This document shows positions 27,439 to 39,036 of a stretch of 64,000 bases of DNA, in pieces. Below the pieces are notes generated by a model. It worked only from the letters and a program-made list of their open reading frames with translations, did not search any database and was not told the origin of the DNA. Source of the DNA: Taudactylus pleione (lineage: Eukaryota > Chordata > Amphibia > Anura > Myobatrachidae); assembly GCA_031769625.1 (NCBI GenBank), contig JAUIMM010002539.1:1-64000 (forward strand), written 5' to 3'. The first letter of the stretch is position 1. Each line of letters begins with the position of its first letter. Position numbers and translations under genes: made by a program.

Positions 27439-27470
27439 AAAAACCATTTCACATCACATTTGTTGGTCTT
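27402..27470. other. Head-to-head inversion junction of the two satellite arms
   Basis: The strand orientation of the satellite switches here and nowhere else in the window. The left arm ends in aatggtttttctccc and the right arm starts directly with aaaaaccatttcac. T27429-27433 pairs with A27439-27443 around the 5-nt spacer ctccc (27,434-27,438). The pairing continues outward for more than 25 bp with one mismatch (ccca on the left against ttgg on the right), then for many kilobases at satellite-level identity. In monomer coordinates the left arm stops at position 180 and the right arm starts at position 1. The join therefore falls within the 7-bp dyad present in each monomer. The arms next to the junction are different monomer subtypes, so this is not an exact fold-back of the local sequence. 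Confidence 0.93.
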
Positions 27471-27622
27471 GGTCTTCAAGACATCCAGTGAAATTTTGAG
27501 CTGTCTGTGTTTGCTACAAGAGGAGATAACACAACGTATGCACTTTTGTTGTTTCCATTGCTTTCAATGCATTTTGGCCTAAAACGTGCATTTGCTGTTT
27601 TCTCTTAAACGCAACATGGCAG
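27439..27622 (+). repeat. Reference satellite monomer (184 bp)
   Basis: This is the first right-arm monomer, given as an example unit; the next begins at 27,623, exactly 184 bp on. It starts aaaaaccatttcacatc and ends gcaacatggcag, where most copies read catgggag. It carries the subtype combination T26, G42, C97 and A104. CpG sites in the consensus lie at 103-104, 147-148 and 172-173. Two small dyads are visible: a 7-bp inverted repeat (ttttctc at 160-166 with gagaaaa spanning 182 to 4 of the next monomer, 15-nt loop) and a 5-bp one (cattg at 118-122 with caatg at 127-131, 4-nt loop). The 184-bp length is in the range typical of nucleosome-sized satellites. Confidence 0.95.
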
Positions 27623-28879
27623 AAAAACCATTTCACATCACATTTGTTGGTCTTGGTCTTCAACACATCCAGTGAAATTTTGAGCTGCCTGTGTTTGCTA
27701 CAAGAGGAGATAACACAAAGTATGCGCTTTTGTTGTTTCCATTGCTTTCAATGCATTTTGGCCTAAAACGTGCAATTACTGTTTTCTCTTAAACGCAACA
27801 TGGGAGAAAAACCATTTCACATCACATTTGTGGGTCTTGGTCTTCAACACATCCAGTGAAATTTTGAGCTGTCTGTGTTTGCTACAAGAGGAGATGACAC
27901 AACGTATGCACTTTTGTTGTTTCCATTGCTTTCAATGCATTTTGGCCTAAAACGTGCATTTGCTGTTTTCTCTTAAACGCAACATGGGAGAAAAACCATT
28001 TCACATCAGATTTGTTGGTCTTGGTCTTCAACACATCCAGTGAAATTTTGAGCTGCCTGTGTTTGCTACAAGAGGAGATAACACAAAGTATGCGCTTTTG
28101 TTATTTCCATTGCTTTCAATGCATTTTGGCCTAAAACGTGCAATTGCTGTTTTCTCTTAAACGCAACATGGGAGAAAAACCATTTCACATCACATTTGTG
28201 GGTCTTGGTCTTCAACACATCCAGTGAAATTTTGAGCTGCCTGTGTTTGCTACAAGAGGAGATAACACAAAGTATGCGCTTTTGTTGTTTCCATTGCTTT
28301 CAATGCATTTTGGCCTAAAACGTGCAATTGCTGTTTTCTCTTAAACGCAACATGGGAGAAATCCATTTCACATCACATTTGTGGGTATTGGTCTTCAACA
28401 CATCCAGTGAAATTTTGAGCTGTCTGTGTTTGCTACAAGAGGAGATAACACAAAGTATGCGCTTTTGTTGTTTCCATTGCTTTCAATGCATTTTGGCCTA
28501 AAACGAGCAATTGCTGTTTTCTCTTAAATGCAACATGGGAGAAAAACCATTTCACATCACATTTGTGGGTCTTGGTCTTCAACACATCCAGTGAAATTTT
28601 GAGCTGCCTGTGTTTGCTACAAGAGGAGATAACACAAAGTATGCGCTTTTGTTGTTTCCATTGCTTTCAATGCATTTTGGCCTAAAACGTGCAATTGCTG
28701 TTTTCTCTTAAACGCAACATGGGAGAAAAACCATTTCACATCACATTTGTGGGTCCTGGTCTTCAACACATCAAGTGAAATTTTGAGCTGTCTGTGTTTG
28801 CTACAAGAGGAGATAACACAAAGTATGCGCTTTTGTTGGTTCCATTGCTTTCAATGCATTTTTGCCTAAAACGAGCAAT

Positions 28880-29425
28880 TGCTGTTTTCTCTTAAACGCA
28901 ACATGGGAGAAAAACCATTTCACATCACATTTGTGGGTCTTGGTCTTCAACACATCCAGTGAAATTTTGAGCTGTCTGTGTTTGCTAGAAGAGGAGATAA
29001 CACAAAGTATGCGCTTTTGTTGTTTTCATTGCTTTCAATGCATTTTGGCCTAAAACGTGCATTTGCTGTTTTCTCTTAAACGCAACATGGGAGAAAAACC
29101 ATTTCACATCACATTTGTTGGTCTTGGTCTTCAACACATCCAGTGAAATTTTGAGCTGCCGGTGTTTGCTACAAGAGGAGATATCACAAAGTATGCGCTT
29201 TTGTTGTTCCATTGCTTTCAATGCATTTTGGCCTAAAACGAGCAATTGCTGTTTTCTCTTAAACGCAACATGGGAGAAAAACCATTTCACATCACATTTG
29301 TGGGCCTTGGTCTTCAAGACATCCAGTGAAATTTTGAGCTGTCTGTGTTTGCTACAAGAGGAGATAACACAACATATGCACTTTTGTTGTTTCCATTGCT
29401 TTCAATGCATTTTGGCCTAAAACGT
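28880..29425 (+). repeat. Three-monomer block copied at 35.13-35.68 kb
   Basis: This block matches 35,132-35,675 at an offset of 6,252 bp (34 monomers minus 4 bp). Shared rare markers are gctgccggtg (29,155 and 35,408), the 183-bp monomer with gttgttccattgc, and gtgggccttgg (29,301 and 35,553). Differences include ctagaagagg (28,985) against ctacaagagg, and caacatatg (29,370) against caatgtatg. Confidence 0.85.
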
Positions 29426-31261
29426 GCATTTGCTGTTTTCTCTTAAACGCAACATGGGAGAAAAACCATTTCACATCACATTTGTTGGTCTTGGTCTTCA
29501 ACACATCCAGTGAAATTTTGAGCTGCCTGTGTTTGCTACAAGAGGAGATAACACAAAGTATGCGCTTTTGTTGTTTCCATTGCTTTCAATGCATTTTGGC
29601 CTAAAACGTGCAATTGCTGTTTTCTCTTAAACGCAACATGGGAGAAAAACCATTTCACATCACATTTGTGGGTCTTGGTCTTCAACACATCCAGTGAAAT
29701 TTTGAGCTGTCTGTGTTTGCTACAAGAGGAGATGACACAACGTATGCACTTTTGTTGTTTCCATTGCTTTCAATGCATTTTGGCCTAAAACGTGCATTTG
29801 CTGTTTTCTCTTAAACGCAACATGGGAGAAAAACCATTTCACATCACATTTGTTGGTCTTGGTCTTCAACACATCCAGTGAAATTTTGAGCTGCCTGTGT
29901 TTGAGACAAGAGGAGATAACACAAAGTATGCGCTTTTGTTGTTTCCATTGCTTTCAATGCATTTTGGCCTAAAACGTGCAATTGCTGTTTTCTCTTAAAC
30001 GCAACATGGGAGAAAAACCATTTCACATCACATTTGTGGGTCTTGGTCTTCAACACATCCAGTGAAATTTTGAGCTGCCTGTGTTTGCTACAAGAGGAGA
30101 TAACACAAAGTATGCGCTTTTGTTGTTTCCATTGCTTTCAATGCATTTTGGCCTAAAACGTGCAATTGCTGTTTTCTCTTAAACGCAACATGGGAGAAAA
30201 ACCATTTCACATCACATTTGTGGGTTTTGGTCTTCAACACATCCAGTTAAATTTTGAGCTGTCTGTGTTTGCTACAAGAGGAGATAACACAAAGTATGCG
30301 CTTTTGTTGTTTCCATTGCTTTCAATGCATTTTGGCCTAAAACGAGCAATTGCTGTTTTCTCTTAAATGCAACATGGGAGAAAAACCATTTCACATCACA
30401 TTTGTGGGTCTTGGTCTTCAACACATCCAGAGAAATTTTGAGCTGCCTGTGTTTGCTACAAGAGGAGATAAAACAAAGTATGCGCTTTTGTTGTTTCCAT
30501 TGCTTTCAATGAATTTTGGCCTAAAACGTGCATTTGCTGTTTTCTCTTAAACGCAACATGGGAGAAAAACCATTTCACATCACATTTGTTGGTCTTGGTC
30601 TTCAACACATCCAGTGAAATTTTGAGCTGCCTGTGTTTGCTACAAGAGGAGATATCACAAAGTATGCGCTTTTGTTGTTCCATTGCTTTCAATGCATTTT
30701 GGCCTAAAACGAGCAATTGCTGTTTTCTCTTAAACGCAACATGGGAGAAAAACCATTTCAAATCACATTTGTTGGTCTTGGTCTTCAAGACATCCAGTGA
30801 AATTTTGAGCTGTCTGTGTTTGCTACAAGAGGAGATAACACAACGTATGCACTTTTGTTGTTTCCATTGCTTTCAATGCATTTTGGCCTAAAACGTGCAT
30901 TTGCTGTTTTCTCTTAAACGCAACATGGGAGAAAAACCATTTCACATCACATTTTTTGGTCTTGGTCTTCAACACATCCAGTGAAATTTTGAGCTGCCTG
31001 TGTTTGCTACAAGAGGAGATAACACAAAGTATGCGCTTTTGTTGTTTTCATTGCTTTCAATGCATTTTGGCCTAAAACGTGCATTTGCTGTTTTCTCTTA
31101 AACGCAACATGGGAGAAAAACCATTTCACATCACATTTGTGGGTCTTGGTCTTCAACACATCCAGTGAAATTTTGAGCTGTCTGTGTTTGCTACAAGAGG
31201 AGATAACACAAAGTATGCGCTTTTGTTGGTTCCATTGCTTTCAATGCATTTTGGCCTAAAA

Positions 31262-34200
31262 CGTTCATTTGCTGTTTTCTCTTAAACGCAACATGGGAGA
31301 AAAACCATTTCACATCACATTTGTGGGTCTTGGTCTTCAACACATCCAGTGAAATTTTGAGCTGTCTGTGTTTGCTACAAGAGGAGATAACACAAAGTAT
31401 GCGCTTTTGTTGGTTCCATTGCTTTCAATGCATTTTTGCCTAAAACGAGCAATTGCTGTTTTCTCTTAAACGCAACATGGGAGAAAAACCATTTCACATC
31501 ACATTTGTGGGTCTTGGTCTTCAACACATCCAGTGAAATTTTAAGCTGTCTGTGTTTGCTACAAGAGGAGATAACACAAAGTATGCGCTTTTGTTGTTTC
31601 CATTGCTTTCAATGCATTTTGGAATAAAACGAGCAATTGCTGTTTTCTCTTAAATGCAACATGGGAGAAAAACCATTTCACATCACATTTGTGGGTCTTG
31701 GTCTTCAACACATCCAGTGAAATTTTGAGCTGCCTGTGTTTGCTACAAGAGGAGATGAAACAAAGTATGCGCTTTTGTTGTTCCATTGCTTTCAATGCAT
31801 TTTTGCCTAAAACGAGCAATTGCTGTTTTCTCTTAAACGCAACATGGGAGAAAAACCATTTCACATCACATTTGTGGGTCTTGGTCTTCAACACATCCAG
31901 TGAAATTTTAAGCTGTCTGTGTTTGCTACAAGAGGAGATAACACAAAGTATGTGCTTTTGTTGTTTCCATTGCTTTCAATGCATTTTGGCCTAAAACGTG
32001 CATTTGCTGTTTTCTCTTAAACGCAACATGGGAGAAAAACCATTTCACATCACATTTGTTGGTCTTGGTCTTCAACACATCCAGTGAAATTTTGAGCTGC
32101 CTGTGTTTGCTACAAGAGGAGATATCACAAAGTATGCGCTTTTGTTGTTCCATTGCTTTCAATGCATTTTGGCCTAAAACGAGCAATTGCTGTTTTCTCT
32201 TAAACGCAACATGGGAGAAAAACCATTTCACATCACATTTGTTGGTCTTGGTCTTCAAGACATCCAGTGAAATTTTGAGCTGTCTGTGTTTGCTACAAGA
32301 GGAGATAACACAACGTATGCACTTTTGTTGTTTCCATTGCTTTCAATGCATTTTGGCCTAAAACGTGCATTTGCTATTTTCTCTTAAACGCAACATGGGA
32401 GAAAAACCATTTCACATCACATTTGTTGGTCTTGGTCTTCAACACATCCAGTGAAATTTTGAGCTGTCTGTGTTTGCTACAAGAGGAGATAACACAAAGT
32501 ATGCGCTTTTGTTGTTTCCATTGCTTTCAATGCATTTTGGCCTAAAACGTGCAATTGCTGTTTTCTCTTAAACGCAACATGGGAGAAAAACCATTTCACA
32601 TCACATTTGTGGGTCTTGGTCTTCAACACATCCAGTGAAATTTTGAGCTGTCTGTGTTTGCTACAAGAGGAGATAACACAAAGTATGCGCTTTTGTTGGT
32701 TCCATTGCTTTCAATGCATTTTTGCCTAAAACGAGCAATTGCAGTTTTCTCTTAAACCCAACATGGGAGAAAAACCATTTCACATCACTTTTGTGGGTCT
32801 TGGTCTTCAACACATCCAGTGAAATTTTGAGCTGTCTGTGTTTGCTACAAGAGGAGATAACACAAAGTATGCGCTTTTGTTGTTTTCATTGCTTTCAATG
32901 CATTTTGGCCTAAAACGTGCATTTGCTGTTTTCTCTTAAACGCAACATGGGAGAAAAACCATTTCACATCACATTTGTTGGTCTTGGTCTTCAACACATC
33001 CAGTGAAATTTTGAGCTGTCTGTGTTTGCTACAAGAGGAGATAACACAAAGTATGCGCTTTTGTTGTTTCCATTGCTTTCAATGCATTTTGGCCTAAAAC
33101 GAGCAATTGCTGTTTTCTCTTAAACGCAACATGGGAGAAAAACCATTTCACATCACATTTGTGGGTATTGGTCTTCAACACATCCAGTGAAATTTTGAGC
33201 TGTCTGTGTTTGCTAAAAGAGGAGATAACACAAAGTATGCGCTTTTGTTGTTTCCATTGCTTTCAATGCATTTTGGCCTAAAACGTGCATTTGCTGTTTT
33301 CTCTTAAACGCAACATGGGAGAAAAACCATTTCACATCACATTTGTGGGTATTGGTCTTCAACACATCCAGTGAAATTTTGAGCTGTCTGTGTTTGCTAC
33401 AAGAGGAGATAACACAAAGTATGCGCTTTTGTTGGTTCCATTGCTTTCAATGCATTTTTGCCTAAAACGAGCAATTGCTGTTTTCTATTAAACGCAACAT
33501 GGGAGAAAAACCATTTCACATCACATTTGTGGGTCTTGGTCTTCAACACATCCAGTGAAATTTTGAGCTGTCTGTGTTTGCTACAAGAGGAGATAACACA
33601 AAGTATGCGCTTTTGTTGTTTTCATTGCTTTCAATGCATTTTGGCCTAAAACGTGCATTTGCTGTTTTCTCTTAAACGCAACATGGGAGAAAAACCATTT
33701 CACATCACATTTGTTGGTCTTGGTCTTCAACACATCCAGTGAAATTTTGAGCTGTCTGTGTTTGCTACAAGAGGAGATAACACAAAGTATGCGCTTTTGT
33801 TGTTTCCATTGCTTTCAATGCATTTTGGCCTAAAACGAGCAATTGCTGTTTTCTCTTAAACGCAACATGGGAGAAAAACCATTTCACATCACATTTGTGG
33901 GTATTGGTCTTCAACACATCCAGTGAAATTTTGAGCTGTCTGTGTTTGCTACAAGAGGAGATAACACAAAGTATGCGCTTTTGTTGTTTCCATTGCTTTC
34001 AATGCATTTTGGCCTAAAACGTGCATTTGCTGTTTTCTCTTAAACGCAACATGGGAGAAAAACCATTTCACATCACATTTGTGGGTCTTGGTCTTCAACA
34101 CATCCAGTGAAATTTTGAGCTGTCTGTGTTTGCTACAAGTGGAGATAACACAAAGTATGCGCTTTTGTTGTTTCCATTGCTTTCAAAGCATTTTGGCCTA

Positions 34201-34990
34201 AAACGTGCATTTGCTGTTTTCTCTTAAACGCAACATGGGAGAAAAACCATTTCACATCACATTTGTTGGTCTTGGTCTTCAACACATCCAGTGAAATTTT
34301 GAGCTGCCTGTGTTTGCTACAAGAGAAGATAACACAAAGTATGCGCTTTTGTTGTTTCCATTGCTTTCAATGCATTTTGGCCTAAAACGTGCATTTGCTG
34401 TTTTCTCTTAAACGCAACATGGGAGAAAAACCATTTCACATCACATTTGTGGGTCTTGGTCTTCAACACATCCAGTGAAATTTTGAGCTGTCTGTGTTTG
34501 CTACAAGTGGAGATAACACAAAGTATGCGCTTTTGCTGTTTCCATTGCTTTCAAAGCATTTTGGCCTAAAACGTGCATTTGCTGTTTTCTCTTAAACGCA
34601 ACATGGGAGAAAAATCATTTCACATCACATTTGTTGGTCTTGGTCTTCAACACATCCAGTGAAATTTTGAGCTGCCTGTGTTTGCTACAAGAGGAGATAA
34701 CACAAAGTATGTGCTTTTGTTGTTTCCATTGCTTTCAATGCATTTTGGCCTAAAACCTGCAATTGCTGTTTTCTCTTAAACGCAATATGGGAGAAAAACC
34801 ATTTCACATCACATTTGTTGGTCTTGGTCTTCAACACATCCAGTGAAATTTTGAGCTGTCTGTGTTTGCTACAAGAGGAGATAACACAAAGTATGCGCTT
34901 TTGTTGTTTCCATTGCTTTCAATGCATTTTGGCCTAAAACAAGCAATTTCTGTTTTCTCTTAAACGCAACATGGGAGAAAAACCATTTCA
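31262..34990 (+). repeat. Right-arm 3.7-kb duplicated segment, copy 1
   Basis: The segment matches 35,675-39,036. It begins at the rare acgttcatttg variant (31,261) and ends just before ccatttcaaatcac at 34,984. Ordered shared markers include ttggaataaaacg (31,620), tagtttt-type variant gcagttttctc with aaacccaac (about 32,750), cacttttgtggg, gctaaaagagg (33,214), gttttctattaaacg (33,480), gaaaaatcatttc (34,610), aaaacctgcaattg and aaaacaagcaatttc (34,936). The offset falls from 4,413 to 4,230 to 4,046 bp along the block because copy 2 lacks two whole monomers. Confidence 0.9.
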
Positions 34991-35131
34991 AATCACATTT
35001 GTTGGTCTTGGTCTTCAAGACATCCAGTGAAATTTTGAGCTGTCTGTGTTTGCTACAAGAGGAGATAACACAACGTATGCACTTTTGTTGTTTCCATTGC
35101 TTTCAATGCATTTTGGCCTAAAACGTGCATT

Positions 35132-35675
35132 TGCTGTTTTCTCTTAAACGCAACATGGGAGAAAAACCATTTCACATCACATTTGTGGGTCTTGGTCTTC
35201 AACACATCCAGTGAAATTTTGAGCTGTCTGTGTTTGCTACAAGAGGAGATAACACAAAGTATGCGCTTTTGTTGTTTTCATTGCTTTCAATGCATTTTGG
35301 CCTAAAACGTGCATTTGCTGTTTTCTCTTAAACGCAACATGGGAGAAAAACCATTTCACATCACATTTGTTGGTCTTGGTCTTCAACACATCCAGTGAAA
35401 TTTTGAGCTGCCGGTGTTTGCTACAAGAGGAGATATCACAAAGTATGCGCTTTTGTTGTTCCATTGCTTTCAATGCATTTTGGCCTAAAACGAGCAATTG
35501 CTGTTTTCTCTTAAACGCAACATGGGAGAAAAACCATTTCACATCACATTTGTGGGCCTTGGTCTTCAAGACATCCAGTGAAATTTTGAGCTGTCTGTGT
35601 TTGCTACAAGAGGAGATAACACAATGTATGCACTTTTGTTGTTTCCATTGCTTTCAATGCATTTTGGCCTAAAAC
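35132..35675 (+). repeat. Three-monomer block copied from, or to, 28.88-29.43 kb
   Basis: This is the counterpart of the block at 28,880-29,425. It ends almost exactly where the next duplicated segment (35,675-39,036) begins, and a short piece before it (about 34,985-35,120, with ccatttcaaatcac) matches about 30,755-30,890. Three blocks from different places abut here, so this is a mosaic junction. Confidence 0.83.
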
Positions 35676-38600
35676 GTTCATTTGCTGTTTTCTCTTAAAC
35701 GCAACATGGGAGAAAAACCATTTCACATCACATTTGTTGGTCTTGGTCTTCAACACATCCAGTGAAATTTTGAGCTGTCTGTGTTTGCTACAAGAGGAGA
35801 TAACACAAAGTATGCGCTTTTGTTGGTTCCATTGCTTTCAATGCATTTTTGCCTAAAACGAGCAATTGCTGTTTTCTCTTAAACGCAACATGGGAGAAAA
35901 ACCATTTCACATCACATTTGTGGGTCTTGGTCTTCAACACATCCAGTGAAATTTTGAGCTGTCTGTGTTTGCTACAAGAGGAGATAACACAAAGTATGCG
36001 CTTTTGTTGTTTCCATTGCTTTCAATGCATTTTGGAATAAAACGAGCAATTGCTGTTTTCTCTTAAATGCAACATGGGAGAAAAACCATTTCACATCACA
36101 TTTGTGGGTCTTGGTCTTCAACACATCCAGTGAAATTTTGAGCTGCCTGTGTTTGCTACAAGAGGAGATGAAACAAAGTATGTGCTTTTGTTGTTTCCAT
36201 TGCTTTCAATGCATTTTGGCCTAAAACGTGCATTTGCTGTTTTCTCTTAAATGCAACATGGGAGAAAAACCATTTCACATCACATTTGTTGGTCTTGGTC
36301 TTCAACACATCCAGTGAAATTTTGAGCTGCCTGTGTTTGCTACAAGAGGAGATATCACAAAGTATGCGCTTTTGTTGTTCCATTGCTTTCAATGCATTTT
36401 GGCCTAAAACGAGCAATTGCTGTTTTCTCTTAAACGCAACATGGGAGAAAAACCATTTCACATCACATTTGTTGGTCTTGGTCTTCAAGACATCCAGTGA
36501 AATTTTGAGCTGTCTGTGTTTGCTACAAGAGGAGATAACACAACGTATGCACTTTTGTTGTTTCCATTGCTTTCAATGCATTTTGGCCTAAAACGTGCAT
36601 TTGCTATTTTCTCTTAAACGCAACATGGGAGAAAAACCATTTCACATCACATTTGTTGGTCTTGGTCTTCAACACATCCAGTGAAATTTTGAGCTGCCTG
36701 TGTTTGCTACAAGAGGAGATAACACAAAGTATGCGCTTTTGTTGGTTCCATTGCTTTCAATGCATTTTTGCCTAAAACGAGCAATTGCAGTTTTCTCTTA
36801 AACCCAACATGGGAGAAAAACCATTTCACATCACTTTTGTGGGTCTTGGTCTTCAACACATCCAGTGAAATTTTGAGCTGTCTGTGTTTGCTACAAGAGG
36901 AGATAACACAAAGTATGCGCTTTTGTTGTTTTCATTGCTTTCAATGCATTTTGGCCTAAAACGTGCATTTGCTGTTTTCTCTTAAACGCAACATGGGAGA
37001 AAAACCATTTCACATCACATTTGTTGGTCTTGGTCTTCAACACATCCAGTGAAATTTTGAGCTGTCTGTGTTTGCTACAAGAGGAGATAACACAAAGTAT
37101 GCGCTTTTGTTGTTTCCATTGCTTTCAATGCATTTTGGCCTAAAACGAGCAATTGCTGTTTTCTCTTAAACGCAACATGGGAGAAAAACCATTTCACATC
37201 ACATTTGTGGGTATTGGTCTTCAACACATCCAGTGAAATTTTGAGCTGTCTGTGTTTGCTAAAAGAGGAGATAACACAAAGTATGCGCTTTTGTTGTTTC
37301 CATTGCTTTCAATGCATTTTGGCCTAAAACGTGCATTTGCTGTTTTCTCTTAAACGCAACATGGGAGAAAAACCATTTCACATCACATTTGTGGGTATTG
37401 GTCTTCAACACATCCAGTGAAATTTTGAGCTGTCTGTGTTTGCTACAAGAGGAGATAACACAAAGTATGCGCTTTTGTTGGTTCCATTGCTTTCAATGCA
37501 TTTTTGCCTAAAACGAGCAATTGCTGTTTTCTATTAAACGCAACATGGGAGAAAAACCATTTCACATCACATTTGTGGGTCTTGGTCTTCAACACATCCA
37601 GTGAAATTTTGAGCTGTCTGTGTTTGCTACAAGAGGAGATAACACAAAGTATGCGCTTTTGTTGTTTTCATTGCTTTCAATGCATTTTGGCCTAAAACGT
37701 GCATTTGCTGTTTTCTCTTAAACGCAACATGGGAGAAAAACCATTTCACATCACATTTGTTGGTCTTGGTCTTCAACACATCCAGTGAAATTTTGAGCTG
37801 TCTGTGTTTGCTACAAGAGGAGATAACACAAAGTATGCGCTTTTGTTGTTTCCATTGCTTTCAATGCATTTTGGCCTAAAACGAGCAATTGCTGTTTTCT
37901 CTTAAACGCAACATGGGAGAAAAACCATTTCACATCACATTTGTGGGTATTGGTCTTCAACACATCCAGTGAAATTTTGAGCTGTCTGTGTTTGCTACAA
38001 GAGGAGATAACACAAAGTATGCGCTTTTGTTGTTTCCATTGCTTTCAATGCATTTTGGCCTAAAACGTGCATTTGCTGTTTTCTCTTAAACGCAACATGG
38101 GAGAAAAACCATTTCACATCACATTTGTGGGTCTTGGTCTTCAACACATCCAGTGAAATTTTGAGCTGTCTGTGTTTGCTACAAGTGGAGATAACACAAA
38201 GTATGCGCTTTTGTTGTTTCCATTGCTTTCAAAGCATTTTGGCCTAAAATGTGCATTTGCTGTTTTCTCTTAAACGCAACATGGGAGAAAAACCATTTCA
38301 CATCACATTTGTTGGTCTTGGTCTTCAACACATCCAGTGAAATTTTGAGCTGCCTGTGTTTGCTACAAGAGAAGATAACACAAAGTATGCGCTTTTGTTG
38401 TTTCCATTGCTTTCAATGCATTTTGGCCTAAAACGTGCATTTGCTGTTTTCTCTTAAACGCAACATGGGAGAAAAACCATTTCACATCACATTTGTGGGT
38501 CTTGGTCTTCAACACATCCAGTGAAATTTTGAGCTGTCTGTGTTTGCTACAAGTGGAGATAACACAAAGTATGCGCTTTTGTTGTTTCCATTGCTTTCAA

Positions 38601-39036
38601 AGCATTTTGGCCTAAAACGTGCATTTGCTGTTTTCTCTTAAACGCAACATGGGAGAAAAATCATTTCACATCACATTTGTTGGTCTTGGTCTTCAACACA
38701 TCCAGTGAAATTTTGAGCTGCCTGTGTTTGCTACAAGAGGAGATAACACAAAGTATGCGCTTTTGTTGTTTCCATTGCTTTCAATGCATTTTGGCCTAAA
38801 ACCTGCAATTGCTGTTTTCTCTTAAACGCAATATGGGAGAAAAACCATTTCACATCACATTTGTTGGTCTTGGTCTTCAACACATCCAGTGAAATTTTGA
38901 GCTGTCTGTGTTTGCTACAAGAGGAGATAACACAAAGTATGCGCTTTTGTTGTTTCCATTGCTTTCAATGCATTTTGGCCTAAAACAAGCAATTTCTGTT
39001 TTCTCTTAAACGCAACATGGGAGAAAAACCATTTCA
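35675..39036 (+). repeat. Right-arm duplicated segment, copy 2, two monomers shorter
   Basis: The order of markers is that of 31,262-34,990, but the copy is 367 bp (183 + 184) shorter. The first loss produced a fused monomer at about 36,165-36,185 that joins gatgaaacaaag from one parental monomer to tatgtgcttttg from the next. The second lies between about 36,656 and 36,743 and joins a ttgttggtc half to a ttggttccattg half. Both deletions keep the monomer phase exactly, as expected from unequal exchange between monomers. Confidence 0.88.

Noticed and set aside
27402..27470. Transposon terminal inverted repeats or an intrinsic terminator at the palindrome
   Set aside because: The symmetry extends through the whole satellite on both sides, with no internal element or target-site duplication. 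The T/A runs are ordinary parts of the monomer.
28985..32361. 101-111 aa open frames, including overlapping frames on opposite strands
   Set aside because: They arise where a 183-bp monomer keeps the frame into the next copy. The products are two monomer translations end to end, not a distinct protein.
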